The notes: generated by a model from the sequence alone, not told the origin. Counted from the first letter of the stretch, positions 37,935 through 47,694 are shown. The stretch is DNA of 64,000 bases from Pseudomonadota bacterium (GCA_008501635.1 QQUJ01000017.1:290254-354253), one strand, 5' to 3'. Made by a program: numbers and translations.

Positions 37935-39227
37935 TCAGGCCAGCAGCCACTGGCAGGCGACAATCGCCCCGATGATGCCCGCCAGATCGGCCGTCAGACC
38001 CGCTGCGAGGGCATGGCGCACCCGGCGGATCTGGATGGCGCCGAAATAGACGGCGAGGACGTAGAAGGTGGTTTCTGTCGAACCCTGCAGCGTGCTCACC
38101 AGATAGCCGATATAGCTGTCGGGACCGATGGCGGGATCCTGAATGGTCGCGGCCATCACCCCGTAGGCACCGGATCCCGAAAGCGGGCGCAGCAGCGCCA
38201 TGGGTAGTGCTTCCGCCGGCAGCCCGAGCGCGCCGGTGTACTGCCCGACGGCCTGTACGAAGGCCTCGAGGGCGCCGCTTTCGCGCAGCATGCCCACCGC
38301 CACCAGGATGGCCACCAGATAGGGGATGATGCGCACCGCGACCTGGAAACCCTCGCGCGCCCCCTCGACGAAGGTTTCATAGATACGCACGCGGCGCAGC
38401 ACCCCGAACCCGAGCAGCAGCACCGCCAGCCCGGGCAATATCCACGGGCTGATGGTGGCGCCAAAGGCAACGGTGAGCGGGATCATGGCAACGATCACCG
38501 CCAGGGCGAGTATCGAGATGTAGGCCGGGTAGCCGGGTGGCGCTTCGGCCAGTGATGCCTCCACCGCAGGCGGTGGTGTGGCGTCATCCGGGGGTGCAAA
38601 CCCCGCCGGCGGCTCGACGGCGGAGAAGCGCTGATAGAACTTGGCCGCCAGGATCGCCACGGTCGTCGAGCAGAGCGTGGCAAAGAGCGTGGTCGGTAGT
38701 ATGCCCGCCGGATCGGTGGAGCCCGAGGCGGCGCGCAATGCGATGACCCCGGTGGGCAACAGCGTCACGCTCGAGGTGTTGATGGCGAGAAACAGTGCCA
38801 TGGCGTTGGTGGCCGAACCCCGGTAGTAATTGAGTTTGTCCAACTCCTGCATGGCGCGAATGCCGAACGGGGTGGCGGCGTTGCCGAGTCCCAGGGCGTT
38901 GGCGGAGAGGTTCATCACCATCGCGCCCATGGCCGGATGCTCGGCGGGCACATCGGGAAAGAGGCGGATCATCAACGGGCGCAGCAACCGGGCGATGATC
39001 ACCAGCAGGCCGCCGGCTTCAGCCACCTTCATCAGGCCGAGAAAGAACGCCATTATGCCGATCAATCCAAGGGCCAGGGTCACCGAGCTCTTGGCGGCCT
39101 CCACCATGCCGATGGCCAGGGCGTCCATCGGTGCAACGGCTTCGGGCGTGGGCGCCACCCAGCCGATTTGCCGATATCCGGTGACGAGGAAGGCGATGGC
39201 GATGAGGGCGAAAAAGAGAGCGTTCAT
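37935..39227 (-). CDS. Nucleoside-recognition (SpmA/SpmB-like fused) membrane protein
   Basis: A 430-residue integral membrane protein with two repeated Gate/nucleoside-recognition domains. The first contains NLSANALGLGNAATPFGIRAMQELDKLN (about 108-135) and the second GSGAYGVMAATIQDPAIGPDSYIGYLVSTLQGSTETTFYVLAVYFG (about 350-395). This is the arrangement of SpmA fused to SpmB; outside spore formers the role is unknown, perhaps transport. Confidence 0.85.
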   Translation of the reverse strand: MNALFFALIAIAFLVTGYRQIGWVAPTPEAVAPMDALAIGMVEAAKSSVTLALGLIGIMAFFLGLMKVAEAGGLLVIIARLLRPLMIRLFPDVPAEHPAMGAMVMNLSANALGLGNAATPFGIRAMQELDKLNYYRGSATNAMALFLAINTSSVTLLPTGVIALRAASGSTDPAGILPTTLFATLCSTTVAILAAKFYQRFSAVEPPAGFAPPDDATPPPAVEASLAEAPPGYPAYISILALAVIVAMIPLTVAFGATISPWILPGLAVLLLGFGVLRRVRIYETFVEGAREGFQVAVRIIPYLVAILVAVGMLRESGALEAFVQAVGQYTGALGLPAEALPMALLRPLSGSGAYGVMAATIQDPAIGPDSYIGYLVSTLQGSTETTFYVLAVYFGAIQIRRVRHALAAGLTADLAGIIGAIVACQWLLA

Positions 39228-39289
39228 TATTGTAGGTGGGCGCGATGGTTGTGATGCACGCCATCTTAACCCGGCTGTCGAGGCGCGCT

Positions 39290-40078
39290 CTACGGCGGAT
39301 GCGTTGCGGGCGGGGTTTGCGCGCCCGGAAGGGGTTGGTGAGGGGTGGATCCGCGGCCGATCATCTCGTACCAGCCCAGCTGCTTCAGCACGTTGCCGAA
39401 CGCTTCATCCAACGGCGCGGTGATAGTGAGCGCCTGCACCGTTGCCGGGTGATGGAATGCGAGACTGCGTGCATGGAGCAACAGCCGTGTCGAGCCGAAG
39501 CGTTCCAGGAAAAGCCGGTTGTGGCGGCTCTTGCCGTAGGTGGTGTCGCCGACGATGGGGTGGGCGATATGCTTCATGTGACGGCGGATCTGGTGTTTGC
39601 GCCCGGTGCGCGGCGCGGTTTCGATGAGTGAGTAACGGCTACTGGGATAGCGGTCGACGCGCACCGGGAGTTCGACGCCGGCCAAGCGTCGATAGTCAGT
39701 GAGCGCCGTCTGCGGCCCTTTGTCCTGACGCGCGTCGCGATCGGTCATCCTGTCTGGCTCTACGCGCAGCGGGTAATCTATGGTGCCCTCTTCAGCGGTA
39801 TACCCGCGCACCACCGCGATATAGAGCTTGTGAACCTCGCCTGTGGTGAAGGCCGCCGCCAGCTGAGCGGCGGTCTCTCGATCGAGCGCGAAAACCAGCA
39901 CCCCCGAGGTAGGCTTGTCGAGGCGATGCACCGGGTAGACGCGTTGCCCGATCTGATCGCGCAGCAGTTGCAGGGCGAAACGGGTTTCGTGCCGGTCGAT
40001 GGCGCTGCGGTGTAGCAGCAACCCGGTGGGTTTGTTGATGGCAACGAGCGTTGCGTCCTGGTAGAGGATATCGAGCAT
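39290..40078 (-). CDS. truC: RluA-family pseudouridine synthase (TruC-like)
   Basis: A 262-residue pseudouridine synthase without an S4 domain. The catalytic motif HRLDKPTSGVLVFALDRE (about 52-69) contains the essential aspartate, and LIETAPRTGRKHQIRRHMKHIAHPIVGD is the family C-terminal motif. The short length and early start MLDILYQDATLVAINKP fit TruC, which modifies tRNA U65; RluA/RluC-type rRNA enzymes are less likely. Confidence 0.87.
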   Translation of the reverse strand: MLDILYQDATLVAINKPTGLLLHRSAIDRHETRFALQLLRDQIGQRVYPVHRLDKPTSGVLVFALDRETAAQLAAAFTTGEVHKLYIAVVRGYTAEEGTIDYPLRVEPDRMTDRDARQDKGPQTALTDYRRLAGVELPVRVDRYPSSRYSLIETAPRTGRKHQIRRHMKHIAHPIVGDTTYGKSRHNRLFLERFGSTRLLLHARSLAFHHPATVQALTITAPLDEAFGNVLKQLGWYEMIGRGSTPHQPLPGAQTPPATHPP

Positions 40079-40143
40079 AGAGCCGTTCAGAATCGGAGTG
40101 GAACAAGGCCAGGTTGCGTTGAGCCCGAAGCATAACGCGAATC

Positions 40144-40953
40144 ATGTCGCAACAGGATTTGCTTTCTCTCCACCGACTCGTCACCCTGCAGGCCATGGCA
40201 GTTCTCTGGCAGTACCAGACACCGGACAATCGTTACGAAGTACGCAGCGCCGGGCGTGCGCGGCGTCTGTATACCAACGGTGTGTTTCACAGTCAGTACA
40301 ATCCGGCACAGCCCGTTTCAGGAGGCGTCTGGGATCTGCTTTTTCTTCCCGCCTTCTTTCGTCCGCCCGGCAGCATCCGACGGGTATTGATTCTGGGTGT
40401 TGGCGGTGGCGCGGTCATCCGTCAGCTGGAGCACTTTATCGGCCCCGCGGAGATGGTGGGGGTCGATCTCGATACACAACATCTGGATGTTGCCCGGCGC
40501 TATTTTGGCGTGTCGAGCGAGCGCGTTTCATTGCAGTGTGCCGATGCCGGCGAGTGGTTGCAGGCGTGGCGGGGCGAACCGTTCGATCTTGTGGTCGACG
40601 ACCTGTTTGGTGAACACGAAGGCGAGCCGGTGCGGGCGATCGACGCCAAGCCGCGTTGGTTCCAACGTTTGCTGAAAGTGCTCGCACCGCAAGGTCTCTT
40701 GGTGATGAACTTTCCGACACTGCAGGAACTGCGCCGATGCGGTTACTGCACTGCACCCGCGGTTCAAAGGCGATTTGCTGCGGCCTATGTGTTTTCTGTG
40801 CCGCGTTACGAAAACGCCGTCGGCGCATTCTTGCGGGGCAGCGCGGAGTTGCGTGACCTGAATCGCCGCCTGGTTCAGTTTCCGCAGCTCGACAGGCGAC
40901 GCAAGGGCTGTCGGTTGCGTTATCGCGTCAGGCGCCTGCAAGCAATTGTCTGA
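40144..40953 (+). CDS. Spermidine synthase-like protein
   Basis: A 269-residue protein with a Rossmann methyltransferase-type fold as in spermidine synthases: ILGVGGGAVIRQLEHF (about 83-98), VGVDLDTQHLDVARRYFG and FDLVVDDLFGEHEG. It lacks the N-terminal beta-domain and several polyamine-binding residues of true SpeE, so polyamine synthesis is uncertain. It is divergent from truC. Confidence 0.75.
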   Translation: MSQQDLLSLHRLVTLQAMAVLWQYQTPDNRYEVRSAGRARRLYTNGVFHSQYNPAQPVSGGVWDLLFLPAFFRPPGSIRRVLILGVGGGAVIRQLEHFIGPAEMVGVDLDTQHLDVARRYFGVSSERVSLQCADAGEWLQAWRGEPFDLVVDDLFGEHEGEPVRAIDAKPRWFQRLLKVLAPQGLLVMNFPTLQELRRCGYCTAPAVQRRFAAAYVFSVPRYENAVGAFLRGSAELRDLNRRLVQFPQLDRRRKGCRLRYRVRRLQAIV

Positions 40954-40982
40954 ACTGGAGTCGGGGGATTTTGAGACAGGTG

Positions 40983-41597
40983 CTAGTTACGCGATCGTGA
41001 TCGCGCCCGTTGTCCGGGAGCAGCGATGGTTTTTTGTTTTATTGGGCCAAAAAGCAACGGATCGATGTCACGCCATGTACCGGGCCGCAGGCCCTCCAGC
41101 GACACCGGGCCGATGGCGCAGCGAATCAGCCGGAGTGTCGGGTACCCCACGGCGGCGGTCATGCGCCGCACCTGACGGTTGCGACCCTCGTGGATTTCGA
41201 GTTCCAGCCAGCTGTCGGATACCGATTTGCGAAAACGAACCGGGGGATCGCGCGGCCACAACCGCTCTGGTTCTTCGATACGCTTTGCATTTGCCGGAGC
41301 CGTGGGGCCATCCCTGAGTGCAATGCCGTTACGTAGCCGTTGCAGGGCGGCGTCGCTGATTGTGCCCTCCACCTGCACCCAGTAGCGTTTCCAGAGTTTC
41401 CGGGAAGGGTGGGCGATGCGCTGTTGCAGCGCCCCGCAGTCCGTCAACAGCAGCAGTCCCTCGCTGTCACGGTCCAATCGCCCCGCGGCATAGATGCCGG
41501 GTACATCGATGTAGTTGGACAACGTGCTGCGACCTTCACGATCGGTAAACTGGCACAGGACATTGAAGGGTTTGTTGAAAGCGATAAGATGAGACAC
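40983..41597 (-). CDS. rluE: RluE-type 23S rRNA pseudouridine synthase
   Basis: A 204-residue RsuA-family enzyme without the S4 domain: GRLDRDSEGLLLLTDCG contains the catalytic aspartate, and EGRNRQVRRMTAAVGYPTLRLIR is the C-terminal motif. This size and the opening HLIAFNKPFNVLCQFTD fit RluE (U2457). I start it at GTG 41595-41597; the longer frame reads back into the divergent gene's 5' region. No clear ribosome-binding site precedes the GTG. Confidence 0.85.
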   Translation of the reverse strand: MSHLIAFNKPFNVLCQFTDREGRSTLSNYIDVPGIYAAGRLDRDSEGLLLLTDCGALQQRIAHPSRKLWKRYWVQVEGTISDAALQRLRNGIALRDGPTAPANAKRIEEPERLWPRDPPVRFRKSVSDSWLELEIHEGRNRQVRRMTAAVGYPTLRLIRCAIGPVSLEGLRPGTWRDIDPLLFGPIKQKTIAAPGQRARSRSRN

Positions 41598-41765
41598 GGA
41601 GGTGACAGTGTAGTGACTGCCGAACTCGGCAGAGTGTTTAATGATGTCATCATACGCCTGATTACGCTGGCCGTATCGTTCTCGGCTGCTAGGCTTATGC
41701 GAACAAATCCCCGCTATCGGCGCCAGGCGCCGAAACAAACACAAAAAATAAGGAGGTCGGTCAAG

Positions 41766-43454
41766 ATGCATTTTCGCCAATGGCTTTTACTCTGCATGCT
41801 CTTTGTTTATGCCCCCCTCACCCCCGCTCTTGATAAACCCGACTGTGCCCTCATAGAAAAATGGGCGACCGCCGGCGATGCGCAGGAAACCACGCAGATT
41901 TCGCCCGGCCTGCAACTGAGTGTCCTGGCTGAAGACGAACGCATGGTGCCGCTGTTTGGGAAGTCGATCTATTCCTGGGATCGCGACGACTTCCGCGATT
42001 TCAACACGACGGTCAATGTGTGCGCCAAGGCGGCATCCAAGCGCCGTGATCGTGCGACACGGGACACGCTGCAGCTGGCCATGCGTTCGGTGCGCAAAGC
42101 ACAGCGTCCTCTGGGTGATCTGATTCGTGCCAGGGAGGCGGGCAATACTGCCGTGACCGCGCTGCTCGAAGAGCCCGCGTCACCCGAAACGATCGTGATG
42201 CTGGAGCGCGCCGAAGAGGCGCTGCAGGGCAAGGAGGTCCGACCCCAGCTGCGGGGCACGCCGCAGGCGCTGCAGCAGCATATTCACGGTTTGATTCGTT
42301 CGCTGCGGTATTTGGCAACCACAGACATTGAATCGCTTGGGGCGCGTCTCGCCGAACGCAGGTTGGCCCTGGTGGCGGCGCAAGAGGAGGCGGAGGCCGC
42401 GGCGACAGCCGAGCTTGAAGCTGCGCGGCGCGAACTCGAGAGTTTGGCAAACGATGTGCAGGGACTCGCTGTCCTCGATCGAATGAGCAAGTTGCCTGCC
42501 CTCGAAACAGCCAGGCCAGAGCAGGCTCGCGCCTTTCTCGATAGCGTGGCGCAAAAGCGCCGCTCCATAGAGGACGCGCAGCGTCAGGCTCGTGAGGAAG
42601 AGAGCAGCCGAATCGCGAGTGCGATGGTAGAGAGGATCAACGCCTTCGAGGTCAAACAGCCCGCCGATCTCGGCAAACTGTGGAATCTCGGCAAGGAGAT
42701 GGGCGAAGAGCTACGCGGCAGCGGTGCCCGGAGCGGCGCGCAGATGATGAATGCCGCCTTCTGGAAGCGTTTCAACGCGGCGGCCACGGCGATGTTGCAA
42801 CCCTTCGAAAAGCAGCTGGAGGCGATCCCGGTGTCTCAAGAGGCGCTCAAGCCGTTGAGGAGGGCTGTTCCGGAGCTGACCGGCATCGAACGTGACATGC
42901 CGGTGATGCGGCCTTATCACCAGGCCGTACGCGCTCGCGGCGAGCAGATCGCCGGGGAGCTGCGCCGGATTGCCTGCAAAAAGACACTCGATGCAGCCGG
43001 CGTTTCCGGCAGCGAAGCGGAACAGGCGCTATGGGGCGCCGGCGCAGCGACCACGCTGGGCGAATTTCTCTGCACCATTGCGACGCGCGGCAGCGAGGTG
43101 CACGAGTACGATGACGCGGGTCTGCTTTCAGATACGCACACCCTCAAGCTGACGACCAATGCGGAGGGTTTTCATACCCTCAAGTTGCATGAAGGCGAGG
43201 TGCAGCCCGGGGAGAAGATGCTGATCGGATTCGAAGTGGCGGATGCCAACCAGAAACGGGCGCTCAGCGTCAGCGACTGGGAGAGCTACGTCGCGGTCAA
43301 TCTCCGTGGAGACAAGGCGGCAGCCGGCGGTAGTGATTCCGCCGAATGCGATCGTCTGGCGAACAAGCCGCGCGGTGAGCTTTCGCTGGTCGAGTCCCAA
43401 CGGCTGATGGGATGCGTCCTGTCGACAATTCCGGCGATGATCCAGAATCGCTGA
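41766..43454 (+). CDS. Secreted coiled-coil protein of unknown function
   Basis: A 562-residue protein, starting at ATG 41766 (AAGGAGG upstream). The N-terminus HFRQWLLLCMLFVYAPLTPALD is a signal peptide. The middle (about 200-290) is an alanine/glutamate/arginine-rich coiled coil (EEAEAAATAELEAARRELES). The C-terminal third contains a Cys-containing domain (C404, C438, and C540-region cysteines by rough count) and a stretch with THTLKLTTNAEGFHTLKL. I do not recognise a family. It is monocistronic and followed by a hairpin. Confidence 0.7.
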   Translation: MHFRQWLLLCMLFVYAPLTPALDKPDCALIEKWATAGDAQETTQISPGLQLSVLAEDERMVPLFGKSIYSWDRDDFRDFNTTVNVCAKAASKRRDRATRDTLQLAMRSVRKAQRPLGDLIRAREAGNTAVTALLEEPASPETIVMLERAEEALQGKEVRPQLRGTPQALQQHIHGLIRSLRYLATTDIESLGARLAERRLALVAAQEEAEAAATAELEAARRELESLANDVQGLAVLDRMSKLPALETARPEQARAFLDSVAQKRRSIEDAQRQAREEESSRIASAMVERINAFEVKQPADLGKLWNLGKEMGEELRGSGARSGAQMMNAAFWKRFNAAATAMLQPFEKQLEAIPVSQEALKPLRRAVPELTGIERDMPVMRPYHQAVRARGEQIAGELRRIACKKTLDAAGVSGSEAEQALWGAGAATTLGEFLCTIATRGSEVHEYDDAGLLSDTHTLKLTTNAEGFHTLKLHEGEVQPGEKMLIGFEVADANQKRALSVSDWESYVAVNLRGDKAAAGGSDSAECDRLANKPRGELSLVESQRLMGCVLSTIPAMIQNR

Positions 43455-43463
43455 TTGCTCGTG

Positions 43464-43499
43464 CGCCGGCTATCGGTCGCAGCGCACCGGTAGCCGGCG
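43464..43499. terminator. GC-rich hairpin between convergent genes
   Basis: CGCCGGCTATCGGT (43464-43477) pairs with ACCGGTAGCCGGCG (43486-43499) with one G-U-type mismatch and an 8-base loop. It sits between convergent genes ending at 43454 and 43511. A bidirectional terminator or a transcript-end stabiliser is likely, but there is no T-run. Confidence 0.5.
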
Positions 43500-43510
43500 G
43501 CGGCTGACGC

Positions 43511-43825
43511 TCAGCCGAGATAAGCGCAGCAGTAATCGGTGACACTCTTCACTTTCAATGCGAATCGGGTGTTGGCGGGGACCGCGAAAGATTCTCCTGC
43601 CCCCACGCATCGCCATTCGCTGCTTCCCGGCAGCAGCACCTCGAGTTCACCCGCCAGAATCTCCATCAGCTCCCTCTGATCGGTGCCGAACTCGTAGTCA
43701 CCCGGCAGCATGATACCGAGGGTCTTTTTGCTGCCGTCGCCAAGCAGCACGGTGCGGCTGGTGAGCTTACCGTCGAAATAGACGTTGGCCTGTTTGACGA
43801 GGGTAACGTTGTCGAACTGCGACAT
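43511..43825 (-). CDS. ppnP: Pyrimidine/purine nucleoside phosphorylase PpnP
   Basis: A 104-residue cupin-like protein of the PpnP (DUF1255) family, which phosphorolyses various nucleosides. Diagnostic segments are [26 protein letters not shown] and [20 protein letters not shown], with [13 protein letters not shown] near the C-terminus; the length matches the family exactly. Confidence 0.92.
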   Translation of the reverse strand: MSQFDNVTLVKQANVYFDGKLTSRTVLLGDGSKKTLGIMLPGDYEFGTDQRELMEILAGELEVLLPGSSEWRCVGAGESFAVPANTRFALKVKSVTDYCCAYLG

Positions 43826-43877
43826 GGAACTCTACTCGCCGCAGGGACGGAAGGCGCTGCGATTATCCCGGCTGCCG

Positions 43878-44942
43878 TTAGGTTTGCAAGTGCTGATCAG
43901 GAAGGCGCGTGGTCAGCAGCGTAAAACCTTCGCCGAGCAACGAACGGTCTACCGGCCCGGTGAAGCCGGCCTCGCGCAGCAGCTGCTCCTGTTCCTCGCG
44001 GGTGGGCACCACGTTGCCCCACAGCAGTTCCTCGAAGCCGGTTTGCAGGGGGAACTGGTACTCCGGTTGGCGCGCCTGTTCGAGGGTTGACGGGTAAGTC
44101 TCGTCGACGATCACCAGCCAGCCACCGGGCCGCAGTGCCTGTGCGCACTCGGAGACTACACGCGGACGTACAGCGGGTTCGATCTCGTGCAGCACCTCGA
44201 CCATAACGACGATGTCGAAGGTCGCGGGCTGCACGGACGCGATCGGGCCCTCGATCGCCGCGACACGATCACCGAGATCGGCCGCGGCTATGCGTCGCTT
44301 GGCCACCGCGATGCCGACCGGATCGATATCGACGCCCACGCAACGGCCACCGGGAAAGGCTTTGGCCAGCTGCAGCAGGAAATTTCCGGTACCGCAGCCC
44401 ACATCCAGGATCGCGCCACCGGCATCCATCAACGCCTTTACACCCGGCAGTTCGGGCAGGATCTTGCGGGCGGTGACCACGTGCAATCCCTGGGTGGAAC
44501 CGGTAACCGTTTCGGTGAAATCTTCGCTGCGGCCCTGGTAGGGCACGGTGTCACCGGTGCGGAAGGCGGCGACGCAGCCGCGGAAATCCTCGGTGGCGAA
44601 TTCGGTGCCGAGACGCACGTAGCTGCCCAGGTAGCGCGGATGCCCGGCGTTGGCAAGGATGGTGTCGATGTGCGGGGCGAGCCGCAGGCGGCCGGTCTTT
44701 TCACTTTCCACCAATCCCAGGCTGTATGCAGTGATACACCAGGTCGCGACATAGGGCGCATGGAGGCCGAGACGTTCGGCGATCGCGTCTGCGCTGGCAT
44801 CCGGCGTTTCGGCGAGGGCCTGAAAAAGACCCAGGCGCACGCCGAGGTCGATCAGATGCATGGCGTTGAAGCCGCGGCGCCATTCGAAGATGCGGGCGAC
44901 CTGCTGGTCGGCAGACAGGACATGGACGTTGTTGGTAGACAT
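43878..44942 (-). CDS. SAM-dependent methyltransferase with N-terminal dimerisation domain
   Basis: A 354-residue protein, starting at ATG 44940-44942 (GAGGGG upstream). The N-terminal about 90 residues look like a winged-helix dimerisation domain of O-methyltransferases (GLFQALAETPDASADAIAERLGL), followed by a Rossmann SAM domain with ILDVGCGTGNFLLQLAKAFPG and FDIVVMVEVLHEIEP. The substrate is unknown. Confidence 0.82.
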   Translation of the reverse strand: MSTNNVHVLSADQQVARIFEWRRGFNAMHLIDLGVRLGLFQALAETPDASADAIAERLGLHAPYVATWCITAYSLGLVESEKTGRLRLAPHIDTILANAGHPRYLGSYVRLGTEFATEDFRGCVAAFRTGDTVPYQGRSEDFTETVTGSTQGLHVVTARKILPELPGVKALMDAGGAILDVGCGTGNFLLQLAKAFPGGRCVGVDIDPVGIAVAKRRIAAADLGDRVAAIEGPIASVQPATFDIVVMVEVLHEIEPAVRPRVVSECAQALRPGGWLVIVDETYPSTLEQARQPEYQFPLQTGFEELLWGNVVPTREEQEQLLREAGFTGPVDRSLLGEGFTLLTTRLPDQHLQT

Positions 44943-45029
44943 GGCTTTCCCCTCCCCGGGTTCATTGGCGCCATCGTGTGCTTTCAATAGGTGTAGTCCG
45001 CCCGGCGGGGTGGTGCAATGTAGCTTCGA

Positions 45030-45248
45030 TCAGTGTGGTGCCAAGGGGTAACGCTGAAGGTGGTGCTTGCGTCGGGTGCGGGCGGCGGCCAGTACCGACT
45101 CCCGCTCGGTATCGGTGGCTTCGCCCCAGCGCGTGATCTCGACCACGGTGCGGAAGCAGCCCAGGCAGATGTCGTTGTCGTCGAGGCAGCAGAGGCGCAC
45201 GCAGGGCGAAGCAATGCGCCCGTTTTCGTCGCGGGGCACCTCACTCAC
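45030..45248 (-). CDS. DUF1289-family small protein
   Basis: A 72-residue protein starting at GTG 45246-45248, overlapping the sirtuin stop codon. The DUF1289 pattern is visible: SPCVRLCCLDDNDICLGCFRTVVEITRW, a cysteine-rich N-terminal stretch (CxxxCC...CxGC) and a conserved arginine-tryptophan. The function is not known. Confidence 0.85.
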   Translation of the reverse strand: MSEVPRDENGRIASPCVRLCCLDDNDICLGCFRTVVEITRWGEATDTERESVLAAARTRRKHHLQRYPLAPH

Positions 45249-46096
45249 GCGAGTCGCTCGCACAGGGTGGTGAGCGTGGTATCGCAACGGGCTTCGATTT
45301 TTATGTCGAGCAGATCGTCGGCGCGGGTGCGACCCAGATTGATCGCCGCGATCGGTTTTCCCGCCGCAGCCGCCGCGCGGGCGAAGCGGTACCCGGAAAA
45401 GACCATCAGCGACGAACCGACGACCAGGAGAGCGTCGGCCTCATTTAACAGAGCCAGTGCCTGCTCGACCCGTGCCCTGGGCACCGCCTCGCCGAAAAAA
45501 ACCACATGAGGTTTGATCAGACCTCCGCAGTGCGCGCAGCCGGGGATCTCGAAGTCGCCGAACTCGACGGTCTCGAGATCGGCATCGCCATCCGGTGCGA
45601 TGGCGGCGGTCTGTTGGATGAAGCCGGGATTGCGCTCCTCCAGTGTGGCCTGGAAGGCGGCGCGGGCCGACTCAGTGCCGCAGTCGAGGCACACCACGGT
45701 GTCGAGCCGTCCATGCAGATCGATGACCCGCGCGCTGCCCGCGCCCTGGTGCAGGCGATCGATGTTCTGGGTGATCAGATGATGAACGTGTCCGCGTCGT
45801 TCCAGTTCCGCCAGGGCGTGATGGGTGACGTTGGGTTGGGCGGTGGCAAACCAGCTCCAGCCGACCAGGCTGCGTGCCCAATAGCGTTTGCGCACCGCTG
45901 CGCTGCGCAGAAACTTCTGATACTGCACCGGTTGTTTGCGCTTCCACTGGCCATCGAGATCCCGATAGTCGGGTATCCCCGAACCGGTGCTGACCCCCGC
46001 GCCGGTGAGCACGAGCAGCCGTGGGTGGGCGGCAAAAAAGCTGACCAGCTGATCTGGCGGGTTGCCTGTGTAACGCGGTCGGGAAGTTCCATTCAT
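45245..46096 (-). CDS. Sir2-family NAD-dependent protein deacylase
   Basis: A 283-residue sirtuin, starting at ATG 46094-46096 (AAGGTGG upstream). NAD-binding GAGVSTGSGIPDYRD (about 33-47), the QNIDRLH loop with catalytic histidine region, and zinc cysteines in CLDCG and CAHCG are all present. The pattern is close to the class II (SIRT4-like) group, so ADP-ribosylation or lipoamidase-like activities are possible. Confidence 0.88.
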   Translation of the reverse strand: MNGTSRPRYTGNPPDQLVSFFAAHPRLLVLTGAGVSTGSGIPDYRDLDGQWKRKQPVQYQKFLRSAAVRKRYWARSLVGWSWFATAQPNVTHHALAELERRGHVHHLITQNIDRLHQGAGSARVIDLHGRLDTVVCLDCGTESARAAFQATLEERNPGFIQQTAAIAPDGDADLETVEFGDFEIPGCAHCGGLIKPHVVFFGEAVPRARVEQALALLNEADALLVVGSSLMVFSGYRFARAAAAAGKPIAAINLGRTRADDLLDIKIEARCDTTLTTLCERLA

Positions 46097-46182
46097 GCCG
46101 CCACCTTGTGTCGCTGCTGGCAAAACATCACTGTTTTGTACCGGGTGCCGGCGAGGAGTTCCCGTTGCGCCCGGGAAAGGCG

Positions 46183-46296
46183 CGCCGGCGGTGTTCTCGG
46201 CTTGCCAATAGCGTTGCTGTTGGCTGCGCCTTCGGGCCTACCCATCGCACCTCTGGGGTACAACACAGCACGCGGGGGAAGCTGAGACAGGTTCCA
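46183..46296. repeat. Partial copy of the 268-bp MITE-like repeat
   Basis: From GGCGGTGTTCTCGGCTTGCC to GAGACAGGTTCC it matches the right half of the element at 47695-47962 with scattered differences. Only the right end remains. It occupies most of the gap between the sirtuin and the phosphatase. Confidence 0.7.
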
Positions 46297-46314
46297 GTAA
46301 ATTCCGGGCCAAAC

Positions 46315-47667
46315 TCAACGCGGTGTGCGTAAGGTGTTAGCGTGCAATGTGTTTTCCCACAGCGCTTTGCCGTTGGCGTCGAAAACGCGAATGGTCATAC
46401 GGCGATCACGCAGCGGGCCGTCGAAATCGAGACGGCAGAAATTGCGCTGATCCACATGGGTGCCGGGAATCAGGCCGGGGCGATCGATCTCGGCGTCACG
46501 CGCCGCCCACCCACGCGCGGTGAGCGGGGAGCAGGTGAGTTCGTAGAGCGGGTAGGCGCCCGGCCGTTCACTGCGGGCCAGTTCGGTACGGTGGCGGTCA
46601 CCGGAGAGGAAAACCAGTCCCTCGATGCGCGCATCGCGCAGCCAGTCGAGAAACGCCTGTCGTTCGGCCGGGAAATGCTGCCACCCTTCGGCGCGTGAGA
46701 CGTCGTTGAAGAGCTGACTGCCGTTGGCGATCACCTTGAAGGTAGCGGGCGAGGAGAGCAGCGCATCCTTGAGCCAGGCCAGTTGGGCCGCTCCGAGCAT
46801 CACCTTGTCAGGGGTGTCGGGGGCGCGATCGCTGTTGCGGTACCAGCGGTCGTCGAGCAGAAAGAACTCCACGTCATGCCAGGCGAAGCGGGTGAAGATG
46901 CCGGGCGCCTCGGGCAGTCCGAAACTGGGATTGGGCCAGTAACGCTTGAAGAGTTCCAGGCTCGCCGGCTTGAGCACGTAGCTGGCGTTTGCGTTATTGG
47001 GGCCGTAATCGTGATCGTCCCAGATCGCATAGTGATGGGTGGTGCGCAGCAGCCTTTGCAGCGGTGGGAAGGCCCGCACCTGACGGTGGCGGGCGGCGAT
47101 CCCCCAGGCGCTGTCGGCGTCGGCCTCGCGCAGATAGAGCGTGTCGCCCAGCCACAGCATCAGATCGGGTTTCTGATCGGCGATGGCATCGAAGATCTGG
47201 TAATCGCCCCCGTAGCCGCGGCCGGGACGGTCATAGGGCTTGTCATTGATGAAGGCGCACGAGCCGATGGCGGCGCTGAACGGAGGCGGGTCGCTGCGCC
47301 ACTGCCAGAGAGGCTGGGTAGAGAAGTGGAGCGGCTCCCTGGGTTCCACCGACTGACCGTCGACCACCACCCGGTAGCGGTAGCGCGTGCCGGGTTCGAG
47401 GGCGCCGATAGCGAACTGCAGCACCCCGTCATGGGCTGGGATGATCGGTTGCGGGGGTGTGCGGATCGTCTGGGAGGGTTGTTGCTCGGGCCAGTACTCG
47501 ATCGCCACCTGCTGCGCGTCGCGCACCTGAATCCAGAGCGCCACCGCACGCATGGCGCTATGACCCGGCATGGGGCCGATGATGTAGGGCCCGGCGGCAT
47601 GGCTGGCCGCGACAGGAGCCAGCAGACAAGCGATGAGCATGAAATTACGGAGATGCACGATGACCAC
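46315..47667 (-). CDS. PhoD-like metallophosphatase
   Basis: A 450-residue exported protein of the PhoD (alkaline phosphatase D) family. It has a signal peptide (FMLIACLLAPVAASHAA), an N-terminal beta domain, and the metal-binding series SAAIGSCAFINDKPYD, LMLWLGDTLYLREAD, HYAIWDDHDYGPNNA and FLSGDRHRTELA. Phosphodiester or phosphomonoester hydrolysis in the periplasm is expected. The GTG start at 47665-47667 is uncertain; ATG 47640 would give a shorter signal. Confidence 0.85.
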   Translation of the reverse strand: MVIVHLRNFMLIACLLAPVAASHAAGPYIIGPMPGHSAMRAVALWIQVRDAQQVAIEYWPEQQPSQTIRTPPQPIIPAHDGVLQFAIGALEPGTRYRYRVVVDGQSVEPREPLHFSTQPLWQWRSDPPPFSAAIGSCAFINDKPYDRPGRGYGGDYQIFDAIADQKPDLMLWLGDTLYLREADADSAWGIAARHRQVRAFPPLQRLLRTTHHYAIWDDHDYGPNNANASYVLKPASLELFKRYWPNPSFGLPEAPGIFTRFAWHDVEFFLLDDRWYRNSDRAPDTPDKVMLGAAQLAWLKDALLSSPATFKVIANGSQLFNDVSRAEGWQHFPAERQAFLDWLRDARIEGLVFLSGDRHRTELARSERPGAYPLYELTCSPLTARGWAARDAEIDRPGLIPGTHVDQRNFCRLDFDGPLRDRRMTIRVFDANGKALWENTLHANTLRTPR

Positions 47668-47694
47668 GGTTCCTTGGTTGGACGGGCAGGATAC

